This document shows positions 45,131 through 53,656 of a DNA stretch of 64,000 nt, piece after piece. Position numbers and translations under genes: made by a program. Within the stretch, counting starts at the first letter, position 1. Each line of letters opens with the position of its first letter. Source of the stretch: Bradyrhizobium algeriense (lineage in GTDB: Bacteria; Pseudomonadota; Alphaproteobacteria; Rhizobiales; Xanthobacteraceae); the NCBI RefSeq assembly GCF_003062295.1, contig NZ_PYCN01000002.1:62001-126000 (forward strand). The letters are read 5' to 3'. A model generated the notes under the pieces. It ran no database searches and was not told the DNA's origin. It saw only the letters and a list, made by a program, of their open reading frames with translations.

Positions 45131-45727
45131 TCAGCCGGTCGGTGAATCGCTGTAGGCGGTCTTCCAGCCCCACATGCCGGAACCGTACCCGCGCTTCATC
45201 ACCCGCTCCTTGTAGATCTCGGCGATGATCGCGCCGTCGCCGGCGAGCAGCGACTTGGTCGAGCACATCTCGGCGCAGATCGGCAGCTTGCCTTCGGCCA
45301 GACGATTGGCGCCGTATTTGGCGTATTCGGCCGGCGTGGAGTCGGCTTCCGGCCCGCCCGCGCAATAGGTGCACTTGTCCATCTTGCCGCGCGATCCGAA
45401 GTTGCCGACCTTCGGATATTGCGGCGCGCCGAACGGACAGGCGTAGAAGCAGTAGCCGCAGCCGATGCACAGGTCCTTGGAATGAAGCACCACGCCGTCG
45501 GCGGTGGTGTAGAAGCACGACACCGGGCAGACCGCGGCGCACGGCGCATCGGTGCAGTGCATGCAGGCCATCGAGACTGAGCGTTCGCCGGGCTTGCCGT
45601 CATTGATGGTGACGACGCGGCGGCGATTGATGCCCCACGGCACTTCATGTTCGTTCTTGCAGGCGGTCACGCAGGCGTTGCACTCGATGCAACGGTCGGC
45701 ATCACAAAGAAATTTGACGCGAGCCAT
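45131..45727 (-). CDS. fdoH: formate dehydrogenase beta subunit, four [4Fe-4S] ferredoxin
   Basis: A 198-residue electron-transfer subunit. Four cysteine groups fit four [4Fe-4S] clusters: CIECNACVTAC, MHCTDAPCAAVCPVSC, CIGCGYCFYACPFGA, and the CTYC / CAEMCSTKSL pair. It lacks a signal peptide and is expected to be exported with the Tat-carrying alpha subunit. Shorter than E. coli FdnH (294) because it lacks the C-terminal membrane helix, so it must be held by the gamma subunit. It follows the alpha gene by 14 bp. Confidence 0.94.
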   Translation of the reverse strand: MARVKFLCDADRCIECNACVTACKNEHEVPWGINRRRVVTINDGKPGERSVSMACMHCTDAPCAAVCPVSCFYTTADGVVLHSKDLCIGCGYCFYACPFGAPQYPKVGNFGSRGKMDKCTYCAGGPEADSTPAEYAKYGANRLAEGKLPICAEMCSTKSLLAGDGAIIAEIYKERVMKRGYGSGMWGWKTAYSDSPTG

Positions 45728-45741
45728 GATCTATTCTCCTC

Positions 45742-48708
45742 TCACGCCGATTGGATCTGGCACAGGGTCACCTTGCCCTCGTGCATGCCGGTGACCGGGT
45801 CGTAGCCGTAGGACGTGATCGTGTTGACGCTTTCGCCCAGCACGATCGGGTCTGATCCCTTCGGATACTTGCCGCGCTGGTCGACGCCCTGGAACCAGCC
45901 GGAGAAGTGGAACGGCATGAATGCCACCCCCTTGCCGACACGGTCGGTGACGAGCGCCTTGACGCGGGCCTTCGAGCTGTTTTCCGGACCGAACACCCAG
46001 ACCCAGCCGCCGTCCTTGATGCCGCGCTCGGCGGCATCCGACGTGTTGACCTCGACGAACATGTCCTGCTGCAATTCGGCCAGCCATTTGTTCGACCGGG
46101 TTTCCTCGCCGCCGCCTTCGTATTCCACGAGGCGTCCCGAGGTCAGGATGATCGGGAATTGCTTGGCCAGCCCCTTGTCCACCGCGGCCTTCTGAACGGA
46201 GAAGCCGAGGTTGGCCATGCGGAACTGACGCCCGTCCGGACGCGTCGGATACTTCGCGACCAGGTCGGGCCGCGCCGTGTAGATCGGCTCGCGATGGACC
46301 GGCACCGGATCGGGCAGATTCCACGCCACCGCGCGGGCCTTGCCGTTGCCATACGCCATCACGCCATGCTCCAGCGTGACGCGGATGATGCCGCCTGACA
46401 GATCGACCGCCCAGCCGACGCCATCAGGGTTGTTGCCGCCGATCTTGTTGATGGTCGCCAACTCATCTGCGGTGAGGTCCTTGTCCCAGCCGAGCTTCTT
46501 CAGCACGCCATAGGTGAACTCGGGATAACCGTCGGTCAGCTCCGAACCCTTGCTGTAGGAGCCTTCGGCCAGCATGTTGACATTCTTCACCGAGCCGTCC
46601 GGCTGCTTCTCTTCGTAGACCACGCCGAAACGGGCGCGGAACGTGCCGCCGCCGTCCTTGGCGTGAAGGTTGGTGTTGTAGAGCGTGTGCGTTCCCGGAT
46701 GCTTGATCGCAGGCGTGCCCCAGCACGGCCAAGGCAGGCCGTAATAGTCGCCGCCGATCTCGGGCTCGTCCGCCTTGGCGCGCAAGGTCACCAGATCGAA
46801 CTTGCCCTGGTTCTTCATGTGCGCCTTCAGCCGCTCCGGCGACTGGCCGGAATAGCCGGTCGAGAAGCCGCCGCGGTTGATTTCCCGCAGCAAGTCTTCC
46901 GGCGACGGATGATTGTCTTCGACCTTGATGTTCTTGAACATCCTGTCGGCGAAACCGAGCTTCGTCGAAAGCCGGTAGATGATCTCGTAATCGTCCTTCG
47001 ATTCGAAGATCGGCTTGACGATCTGCTCGCCCCACTGCAGCGAGCGGTTGGAGGCCGTTCGCGAGCCCGAGGTCTCAAACTGGGTGCAGGCCGGCAGCAG
47101 ATAGGTGCCGTTCTTGCGGTCGGAGATCGCGGCAAACGTGGTGGGATGCGGATCGGCAACCACGAGCAACTCCAGCTTCTCGAGGCCCTTCACCATTTCC
47201 GTCATGCGCGGCACGGTATTGCCGCCGTGACCCATGATGACCACGCCCTTCACGGCGTCGCGCTGATCGACGTCATCAGGGTTGGCCAGCGTCGCATCGA
47301 ACCAGCGGGTCCACGGGATGCCCGGCAGCTCCATGTTCTGCTTGCGGGTGCGCGCCGGACGGCCCGCCTTCGCCGGGACTTCGTCGAAACGCGACTGCAG
47401 ATAATCGTATTCGACTTCCCAGACGCGCGCCCAATGCTTCCAGGCGCCTTCGACCAGGCCGTAATAGAGCGGCAGCGTCACGATATCGAGGCCGATATCG
47501 GTCGCGCCCTGCACATTGCAATGGCCGCGGAAGATGTTGGCGCCATTGCCGAAGGAGCCAACGTTGCCGGTCGCCAGCAACAAGTTGCAATAGGCGCGGA
47601 CGTTGGCCGTGCCTACCGTGTGCTGGGTGCCGCCCATGCACCAGACAAAGGCCGCTGGCTTCTGCTTGGCGAAAGTCTCGGCGACCTTCTTCAACTGCTC
47701 GCCGGGAATGCCGGTAACACGCTCGACCTCTTCCGGCGTCCACTTGGCGACTTCGGCGCGGATCTGGTCCATGCCGTAGACGCGTTGCTTGATGAATTCC
47801 TTGTCTTCCCAGCCATTGTTAAAGATGTGGTGCAGCATGCCCCAGATGACGGCGATATCGGTGCCGCCACGGAACCTCACATATTCGGTGGCATGCGCCG
47901 CGGTGCGGGTGAAGCGCGGGTCGAGCACGAACACGTTGGCGCGGTTGATCTCCTTGCCGGAGAGGATGTGCTGCAACGAAACCGGGTGCGCCTCGGCGGC
48001 GTTCGATCCCATGAAGACGATGGTCTTCGAGTTGCGCATGTCGTTGTAGGAGTTCGTCATCGCGCCGTAGCCCCAGGTATTGGCGACGCCGGCGACGGTG
48101 GTCGAATGACAGATGCGGGCCTGGTGATCGATCGAATTGGTGCCCCAGAACGCCGCGAACTTGCGGAACAGATATCCGCCCTCGTTGGAGAATTTCGCGG
48201 AGCCGAGCAGATAGACGGAATCGGCGCCTGACTTGGCGCGGATTTCGAGCATCTTGTCGCCGATCTCGTTGATGGCCTGATCCCACGAGATCTTCTGCCA
48301 CTCGCCGTTGACCAGCTTCATCGGATATTTCAGCCGGCGGTCGCCGTGAACGAGTTCGCGCACGGCTGCGCCCTTGGCGCAATGCGAGCCGCGATTGATC
48401 GGGCTGTCCCAGGCAGGCTCCTGGCCGACCCAGACGCCGTTTTGCACTTCGGCAATCACGGTGCAGCCGACCGAACAATGCGTGCAGATATTCTTCCTGA
48501 TTTCCGTCGGTGCGCCGACCTTCTCAGGCCCGGCCTGCGCCTTGCGCACCGAACCGAGCGGCATCAGGCCGATCACAGCACCTGCACCCGCCGCCAGGCC
48601 GGACCGCCGCAGGAACGTACGGCGGTCGAGAACGCCTGACGCGAGGCCGGCGGCGATACCCTGCAAACGCGCCCTGCCCGCGGATCCGTCTTTTCGCTTC
48701 ATCAACAT
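45742..48708 (-). CDS. fdoG: formate dehydrogenase alpha subunit, molybdopterin, cysteine type
   Basis: A 988-residue catalytic subunit that oxidises formate to CO2 in the periplasm. A Tat signal (LDRRTFLRRSG, residues 28-37) is followed by a [4Fe-4S] motif with Cys75, 78, 82 and 110. The active-site residue is Cys200 in QARICHST, where E. coli FdnG/FdoG has selenocysteine; the codon is a normal Cys codon and no in-frame TGA occurs. The C-terminal molybdopterin-binding domain ends near FMPFHFSGWFQG. Operon order is alpha, beta, gamma. Confidence 0.95.
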   Translation of the reverse strand: MLMKRKDGSAGRARLQGIAAGLASGVLDRRTFLRRSGLAAGAGAVIGLMPLGSVRKAQAGPEKVGAPTEIRKNICTHCSVGCTVIAEVQNGVWVGQEPAWDSPINRGSHCAKGAAVRELVHGDRRLKYPMKLVNGEWQKISWDQAINEIGDKMLEIRAKSGADSVYLLGSAKFSNEGGYLFRKFAAFWGTNSIDHQARICHSTTVAGVANTWGYGAMTNSYNDMRNSKTIVFMGSNAAEAHPVSLQHILSGKEINRANVFVLDPRFTRTAAHATEYVRFRGGTDIAVIWGMLHHIFNNGWEDKEFIKQRVYGMDQIRAEVAKWTPEEVERVTGIPGEQLKKVAETFAKQKPAAFVWCMGGTQHTVGTANVRAYCNLLLATGNVGSFGNGANIFRGHCNVQGATDIGLDIVTLPLYYGLVEGAWKHWARVWEVEYDYLQSRFDEVPAKAGRPARTRKQNMELPGIPWTRWFDATLANPDDVDQRDAVKGVVIMGHGGNTVPRMTEMVKGLEKLELLVVADPHPTTFAAISDRKNGTYLLPACTQFETSGSRTASNRSLQWGEQIVKPIFESKDDYEIIYRLSTKLGFADRMFKNIKVEDNHPSPEDLLREINRGGFSTGYSGQSPERLKAHMKNQGKFDLVTLRAKADEPEIGGDYYGLPWPCWGTPAIKHPGTHTLYNTNLHAKDGGGTFRARFGVVYEEKQPDGSVKNVNMLAEGSYSKGSELTDGYPEFTYGVLKKLGWDKDLTADELATINKIGGNNPDGVGWAVDLSGGIIRVTLEHGVMAYGNGKARAVAWNLPDPVPVHREPIYTARPDLVAKYPTRPDGRQFRMANLGFSVQKAAVDKGLAKQFPIILTSGRLVEYEGGGEETRSNKWLAELQQDMFVEVNTSDAAERGIKDGGWVWVFGPENSSKARVKALVTDRVGKGVAFMPFHFSGWFQGVDQRGKYPKGSDPIVLGESVNTITSYGYDPVTGMHEGKVTLCQIQSA

Positions 48709-48721
48709 GTGCGTGGTCCCA

Positions 48722-48937
48722 TCAATAGCGGTTGACGCGATAGAAATTCTTGACGTGATCGGTTTCCTTGTAGCGCGCCTTGATGCGCTCGGCCTGCGAC
48801 TCGTCCGCCACAGCCTCGCCGCCAGTCAACGGCACAACGGCTGCTGCCGCGACCGCCGAACCGCCCATCAGAAACAGGCTGCGCCGATCCACCCCGGTGG
48901 CCCGAGACTTGCCTTTGCTGTCAGATGGTTTGCTCAT
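48722..48937 (-). CDS. formate dehydrogenase-associated small Tat-signal protein
   Basis: A 71-residue protein of the family named as formate dehydrogenase region Tat target. The Tat motif DRRSLFLMGGSAV lies at residues 17-29, followed by a hydrophobic stretch; the mature part contains ERIKARYKETDHVKNFYRVN, the family hallmark. It lies 13 bp before the alpha gene, as usual. It may assist maturation or be a small structural subunit; the function is not established. Confidence 0.9.
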   Translation of the reverse strand: MSKPSDSKGKSRATGVDRRSLFLMGGSAVAAAAVVPLTGGEAVADESQAERIKARYKETDHVKNFYRVNRY

Positions 48938-48970
48938 TGCGATCTCCCGTTTTCGCGTTGCCTATCGCCG

Positions 48971-49759
48971 TCACTCGGACAGCGTGAAGGCCTCCGATTC
49001 CAATTCCATGAAGACACGGCCGACGCGGCCGACGGCGCGGTAGAAGCGCGCCGATTGCGACATTTCCAGATCGGCGAACATCCGCGCCGCCCACGGCTTG
49101 AGATGCCGTTCGAAGAAGCGCGCCTGTTCGGCGAACTCAGCCTCGAAGTCGCCGCGTGCGAGGCCGGCCATGACTTCGAGCAAAATAGCGATGTGATCTT
49201 CCGGCTCGCGCGAGGTGCCCGCGCGCTCGATCCCGAGCCCGCGCAGATCCTCGCGCACCCGCGCCAGTGGACGCTCGTGAAGAAAGCCGGTCAGATAGTA
49301 GGAGGCATAGGGAAGCAGTTCGCCGCGGCCGAGCCCGATGAAGAGATCGAAGAACTCCTTGCTGACGGCGCGGTCGTCCGTCGCGGCAGCAGCGGCGGCG
49401 AGTTCCACATGCGCCATGCCGAGTTCGGAACCATCGCCCTTCAGCGTTGCAACGCGCTTGAGCGTCTCGGCATCGGGCGCCTTGCCGAGCAGCAGCGACA
49501 GCAGGCCGTATTCCGCGGCGCGCAGTTGATCGATCTCGTCGATTTCGGGCTTCGACGTCACCTGGTCCTCGGACTGTCCATAGAGATCGGGACGAAGAAC
49601 GAATCGATTGACCCGCGTCAGCGCTTCGACGGCGAGAACCCGCTCGGCGGGAATGCGCGACCACGCCGAGACGGAGGGCTGCGCAATGCCAATCCCTCGC
49701 GCCAGCGATGCAACGCCACCCGCTGCCCTGATTGCTAGTTCCAGACCGGTGTCACGCAT
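48971..49759 (-). CDS. HTH domain fused to TorD-family molecular chaperone
   Basis: A 262-residue fusion. Residues 1-50 resemble a YdaS-like Cro helix-turn-helix (AIRAAGGVASLARGIGIAQPSVSAWSRIPAERV, seen in parts such as ASLARGIGIAQPSVSAW). Residues 78-250 are a TorD/DmsD-type all-helical chaperone (LRAAEYGLLSLLLG, AVSKEFFDLFIGLGRGELLPYASYYLTGF with the YxSxY-like motif shown in part as LPYASYYLTGF, and EPEDHIAILLEVM). TorD proteins bind Tat signals of molybdoenzymes such as the downstream alpha subunit. The attached HTH suggests that signal-peptide occupancy might regulate transcription. Confidence 0.85.
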   Translation of the reverse strand: MRDTGLELAIRAAGGVASLARGIGIAQPSVSAWSRIPAERVLAVEALTRVNRFVLRPDLYGQSEDQVTSKPEIDEIDQLRAAEYGLLSLLLGKAPDAETLKRVATLKGDGSELGMAHVELAAAAAATDDRAVSKEFFDLFIGLGRGELLPYASYYLTGFLHERPLARVREDLRGLGIERAGTSREPEDHIAILLEVMAGLARGDFEAEFAEQARFFERHLKPWAARMFADLEMSQSARFYRAVGRVGRVFMELESEAFTLSE

Positions 49760-49826
49760 GGTGCTACCGATTTCTCCCCGCCCACTCGCGCCCCACCCGT
49801 GTCCCTCGGGCGTACAAACTTAGAAC

Positions 49827-49839
49827 TGGAATTATTCCA
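49827..49839. promoter_or_regulatory. TGGAAT-T-ATTCCA palindrome upstream of the HTH-TorD gene
   Basis: A 13-bp palindrome with 6-bp arms in the 130-base gap between the HTH-TorD gene and DUF3306, the only sizable gap in this block. It lies 68 bases before the HTH-TorD ATG and is an operator candidate for that protein or another regulator. Confidence 0.35.
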
Positions 49840-49889
49840 AGCTGGGAATCTGTATCATAAGCTTTGCCTATTTCCGCAAATACTTTTGT

Positions 49890-50594
49890 CTAAACAATCG
49901 GTTTCGCGGTGCCATGACGTCGCACGGACTGCTGCGGTGCAGCAGGCTTTGCCTGTTGGAACCCGACGGTCTGCGCGGGTTCCCCGGCACCGCTTTCGGC
50001 CTTTGAAATGGCTTCCGTTTCCGCCGCCGGCTCACCGGACCGTTCGAGAGGCTGCACCGCAAGATCTTCCTGTTCTTTTGCCGATAGGTCGCGTGCGGGC
50101 GGCTCTACCGGTGAACGTGCCGTCTCATCGCCGGAATTTGCGTCAAAATTTATCGGTTCGGCTGCGGGTTCGCCCATGATCTGCGACACCAGCCGCGCCA
50201 CGTCGACACCTGCGCCGAGTTCGCCGCCGCCGGGAACCCCGCCCGGCGTATTCCAGTCATAGGCGTATTCGAGCGCCGGATTGACGTAATTGCGAATCGC
50301 GGGATCCAGCGCCCAGGATTTTTGCAAGGCCGCATTCCGCAAATGTTCGGGAACGCCTTTGCGAAGAAATGCCGTGATGTCGGTGTTTCCCGTCAGCTCC
50401 TCGAGCTTTGGCAAGGACGACAGATCGAATTCCGGCGTGACGTCTTCGCCTTGCGGTGCGGGCGAGCCTGACGATTCGACGCTTTCGGCAGCCGGCGCGT
50501 CCGGCTGCGGCTCCGGCTGTTTTGCCTCCTGCTTGCGCTGCGACCATCGCGCCAGAAAGCCCTTGTCACGATCGGCTTCGTCCGGACCACTCAT
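49890..50594 (-). CDS. DUF3306 domain protein
   Basis: A 234-residue protein of DUF3306, which recurs beside formate dehydrogenase genes but has no assigned function. The N-terminus has the family motif FLARWSQRKQ; a conserved core follows around residues 55-115 (DLSSLPKLEEL, TGNTDITAFLRKGVP, LRNAALQKSWALDPAIRNY). The C-terminal half is acidic and disordered. The ATG overlaps the DUF3305 stop by 4 bp. No signal peptide or membrane segment is seen, so it is probably cytoplasmic. Confidence 0.85.
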   Translation of the reverse strand: MSGPDEADRDKGFLARWSQRKQEAKQPEPQPDAPAAESVESSGSPAPQGEDVTPEFDLSSLPKLEELTGNTDITAFLRKGVPEHLRNAALQKSWALDPAIRNYVNPALEYAYDWNTPGGVPGGGELGAGVDVARLVSQIMGEPAAEPINFDANSGDETARSPVEPPARDLSAKEQEDLAVQPLERSGEPAAETEAISKAESGAGEPAQTVGFQQAKPAAPQQSVRRHGTAKPIV

Positions 50595-51109
50595 GTGCGT
50601 CCCGTTCCCTCATCCGGCCGGCCGCCCGGCACGCGCGGCCGATCGCCGCTCGCGCGATCCCGCTTGCGCTTGTGGAACACGCGCTCGACATGGAATCGAT
50701 CGACAAAGGCGGCAATCCATGACGCGATCTCGGGCGGCATCGGCACCGTACCAATCACGTCGCAGCCGCTTTCGAACATCGCCTCCCCTTCGGTCGGGTC
50801 AGCCGTTACTTTGGTCAGCTCTAGCTCGGCGCCGCCGTCCTGACGGCGCAATGCCACCCAGATGCGCGGCGCGCCATCGGCAAGGTTATCACGATAATTC
50901 GCCGTTTCCGCGCTGAACAGATCGATGCTCGCCGAGCCCGCGTAATAGGTCGTCGCATCGGCCTCGGTGGACAGCGCAGTCCACGGCGCCGTTGACGGCA
51001 CCTCGTCCAAGATCATCACCGGCGACCACAACTGGTCGATCCAGGGATTGTCGATCGAACGGCGTCGCACCACCACGCCGACCTCGCGGGATGCTTCAGT
51101 CATTGCCAT
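50591..51109 (-). CDS. DUF3305 domain protein
   Basis: A 172-residue protein of DUF3305, partner of DUF3306. Conserved stretches: VGVVVRRRSIDNPWIDQLWSP (in part: VRRRSIDNPWIDQLW), YYAGSASIDLFSAETANYRDN (in part: IDLFSAETANYRDNL), and PEIASWIAAFVDRF. I chose the ATG at 51109 (MAMTEAS), which has GGGAGG seven bases ahead, over one 48 bases upstream. Expected to be cytoplasmic; function unknown. The C-terminus is strongly basic and disordered. Confidence 0.87.
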   Translation of the reverse strand: MAMTEASREVGVVVRRRSIDNPWIDQLWSPVMILDEVPSTAPWTALSTEADATTYYAGSASIDLFSAETANYRDNLADGAPRIWVALRRQDGGAELELTKVTADPTEGEAMFESGCDVIGTVPMPPEIASWIAAFVDRFHVERVFHKRKRDRASGDRPRVPGGRPDEGTGRT

Positions 51110-51131
51110 TCCCGATCCTCCCTTCGGTGGA

Positions 51132-52154
51132 TCATGTGACATTCGCGGCCGCCGCAAGCGGCAACCCGGCGACCAGATTTTGCGGCTTTAATCGCACCAC
51201 CTTGTCCGCGCCCATGGCGAGGATAAGGTAGACCGGCTTGTCGCCAACGCGCTCATCCACCAGCCGCGCATCTTCGAAGCCCAGGCGCATCAAGGCCACG
51301 ATGCGCTCGGCAACACCTCCCTCCAGCCGCTCGCCGCGCCACAGCGCATTGCCGATCCGCGTCGCATCGCTGTCGAGGCCGACGAACCAGCGCCAGTCGC
51401 GATCCTCGATCGAGGCGATGGTTTCGACGCTGACTGTAATGCCGAGCAGGTGGCCGATCCATCGCTCGATGACCCGGCACAGCCCGGCGCGCGCCTTGGC
51501 ATTGCCGCCGAGATTCATGGCCATCGCGTGCGCGTCCGATCGCGACCAGTAGGTCCAGGCGTTTTCGTCGTCCATCACGTCCATCTCGCCAAAGGACTTC
51601 GGCTGTTGCAGCATGACCGTGAGCGGCGATGAATGCAGGTCGTGCTGGGCATGCTGCTCCGCCTCGATCACCTCCGCATCGGCCAGCAGCAGCGTGCCGT
51701 CGTGAACGGCGGCCAGTTGGCTGCGATAGAACAGCTCCGCTGCGCGCAATATATAAGGGTCCTCGCAGCCTTCGAGTGCGTTGCGCAGGATCAGGTGGCA
51801 CAGTTGCGACAGAAAGATCGGCGGGAGGTCGCCGGCCCCTTTTCGGGCCAGCGCGACATAAACCGCCTCCAGCGATGGCGCCGCCATCAGCTGGTCGCGG
51901 AAATTCATCATGAAGGACCAGTTTTCGCGCGCGTCGGCATCGGCAAGCCGGGCGATGTCCGTGCCCGACACCGGGCGCAGCGGATCGACCATCAGGCTCG
52001 CATGCAGATCGCGCTCGGCCTCGCAGGCATCCGCCGGCGGCATCAATTCAGGCCGCGCCAGATAGGCCATGATGAGTTCAGGCGTCGCCACCAGCCCGCC
52101 GTGATCGGCGCGGCGCGTGAGGTGATGGCCCGAGGCGACCCAGAATTCTCTCAT
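51132..52154 (-). CDS. DUF6352 family protein in the fdh accessory cluster
   Basis: A 340-residue soluble protein, probably DUF6352. It begins MREFWVASGHHLTRRADHGGL with a His-rich segment, then mostly helices with LSQLCHLILRNALEGCEDPYILRAAELFYRSQ (in part: HLILRNALEGCEDPYILRA). DDENAWTYWSRSDAHAM near residue 200 carries potential metal ligands. No catalytic motif recognised. It overlaps the DUF6505 gene by 4 bp and lies 22 bp before DUF3305, firmly within the operon. Confidence 0.82.
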   Translation of the reverse strand: MREFWVASGHHLTRRADHGGLVATPELIMAYLARPELMPPADACEAERDLHASLMVDPLRPVSGTDIARLADADARENWSFMMNFRDQLMAAPSLEAVYVALARKGAGDLPPIFLSQLCHLILRNALEGCEDPYILRAAELFYRSQLAAVHDGTLLLADAEVIEAEQHAQHDLHSSPLTVMLQQPKSFGEMDVMDDENAWTYWSRSDAHAMAMNLGGNAKARAGLCRVIERWIGHLLGITVSVETIASIEDRDWRWFVGLDSDATRIGNALWRGERLEGGVAERIVALMRLGFEDARLVDERVGDKPVYLILAMGADKVVRLKPQNLVAGLPLAAAANVT

Positions 52155-52726
52155 GTGCGATCCGTCGTGTTGCGATCGGTCCTGATCAGCCCGAGAAGAT
52201 CGACTTCTTCGGCAGGTTCGACATCGCCTTCGACCTCATGAAAGGTAAAGGCGCTGGCATGCGCGTGCAACCGGTCGGCATCTGCGGCAACCGGGCGCGG
52301 CTTGAGGGTTCGAAAGCGTTCGCGGATTTCGCCGTTTTCGACGCTGCGCTGCACGGCGAGCAGCGTCTGCGGCGGGTGTTCGCACAGCGAGCCTGCGAAC
52401 GCGATCTCCTCCTCGGCGGCAAGGCGCGCGGCATCTATGTCAGGCGCCCCGAATTTCTCCATCAACTGCCCTGCGAGCCGCTCGATCATCGCCTCCCGCT
52501 CTGCTTCGGTGGCTTCGGTGACGATGGCAAGCGTCGACCATCCGAGACTGTCGATCCCGAGAAAGCCCGAACGCAGCGCCACGCGCTGCTTCTGGCCGAG
52601 CGTCGTCGGATCCCGGTTCCAGAACACGAACGCGCCGGAAACCGCCCATTCCCCGGGTTCGGCTGCCCGCTCGAAGACGAACGTATCCGATGGGTCCAGC
52701 CTGATGGTTCGCGGAAACTTCAACAT
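52151..52726 (-). CDS. DUF6505 family protein in the fdh accessory cluster
   Basis: A 191-residue soluble protein, probably DUF6505. Notable stretches: TIRLDPSDTFVFERAAEPGEWAVSG (in part: DTFVFERAAEPGEW), GFLGIDSLGWSTLAIV, and a C-terminal histidine pair with acidic tail (LHAHASAFTFHEVEGD). No catalytic motif recognised. I chose the ATG at 52726, with GAGG six bases ahead and 7 bp after the previous stop. It overlaps DUF6352 by 4 bp. Confidence 0.82.
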   Translation of the reverse strand: MLKFPRTIRLDPSDTFVFERAAEPGEWAVSGAFVFWNRDPTTLGQKQRVALRSGFLGIDSLGWSTLAIVTEATEAEREAMIERLAGQLMEKFGAPDIDAARLAAEEEIAFAGSLCEHPPQTLLAVQRSVENGEIRERFRTLKPRPVAADADRLHAHASAFTFHEVEGDVEPAEEVDLLGLIRTDRNTTDRT

Positions 52727-52733
52727 GTCCGCC

Positions 52734-53468
52734 TCATCCGAATTTCGGACCGCGCGCCTGCGGATCATACCAAGTGGCGCGTCCAAGCGCATCCACAAGA
52801 CTGCTCCGCTCCGGCGCTCCGTTACCGGCAGGCGCGCTGACCAGAAGATCGCCGTTGACGTCGATGCCGCGGCGCTCGCCGGCCTTGCGCTTGGGAAGCC
52901 GCTCCAGATAGTCCCGCGCGATCGCCTCGAAGCCGTGCTCTTTCCAGCGGTCGAAGGCGGTCATCAGGTGGCGGCTGAAGCTCTCGATGATCGCATCGGT
53001 ATCGACCATCTCGAAACCTTCGCTGAGCAAGGACACGCCCGAGGCCGCCTGCACCTCCGGGACATGCGCCATGTCGGCCGCACGCAGGATCACGCCGAAA
53101 ACGAGCCATGCGGGTATGTCCTCTTCGGTGCATTCGGCCGGCCAGCCCAGCCTTGCGCCGCCGAGCAATCCCGCGTCGAACCTGATGGCGTCAGGCCAGT
53201 CGAACGTAACCTCCCGCTCCGGCGGACAATGGGCGGCAATCGCGTCCCCCAGCGCGTTCATGCCGGCAAAGAACGCCCGCCGCGCCGAGCGGAGCGGTTC
53301 GTCGGGTTCGAGCACCACCGCGAACTCGACCAGATCGTAGCGGCGCACCCATACCAGCGTTCCAGCCCCCGCCTCGGCCGCGATCTCGCGAGCATGGGCG
53401 AAGGCGTCGCCGAGCTCGCGCAACGCGACCAAAGTATAACCGGGTGGCAAATCGAGCGTCTGTTCCAT
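52734..53468 (-). CDS. biotin/lipoate ligase-fold protein lacking the catalytic lysine
   Basis: A 244-residue protein of the biotin/lipoate ligase-like family with a C-terminal DUF4444-type domain. The ligase core aligns by eye: GTLVWVRRYDLVEFAVVLEP where BirA has GRGRxGR, and TFDWPDAIRFDAGLLGGARLGW where BirA has KWPND and the catalytic KLAGIL. Both the glycine-arginine loop and the catalytic lysine appear changed, so normal ligation is doubtful. It is the first gene of the minus-strand accessory operon. A GTG at 53489 is an alternative start. Confidence 0.78.
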   Translation of the reverse strand: MEQTLDLPPGYTLVALRELGDAFAHAREIAAEAGAGTLVWVRRYDLVEFAVVLEPDEPLRSARRAFFAGMNALGDAIAAHCPPEREVTFDWPDAIRFDAGLLGGARLGWPAECTEEDIPAWLVFGVILRAADMAHVPEVQAASGVSLLSEGFEMVDTDAIIESFSRHLMTAFDRWKEHGFEAIARDYLERLPKRKAGERRGIDVNGDLLVSAPAGNGAPERSSLVDALGRATWYDPQARGPKFG

Positions 53469-53656
53469 ATCTGTTGGACGAACGATCACAAGCGGCTAAT
53501 CCCTAGTTGCTCCACGAGCCGCGGGTGTATGCTATTATGCGCAGGCTGGCCACGCGAGCGGCCTTTGTATCTTGCAGATATCCGTCCGAGCGGTTACCGC
53601 AGAACCGTAGGACGAAGCAACAACCCGTTGATGCTCCGGGTTCAAGGTATTTCAAA

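Noticed and set aside
46663..48231. 522-codon plus-strand frame antisense to the formate dehydrogenase alpha gene
   Set aside because: Composition is that of an antisense shadow; the opposite strand encodes an intact molybdoenzyme.
45742..48708. Possible selenocysteine formate dehydrogenase
   Set aside because: The active-site position is a normal Cys codon (QARICHST), with no in-frame TGA in the gene.
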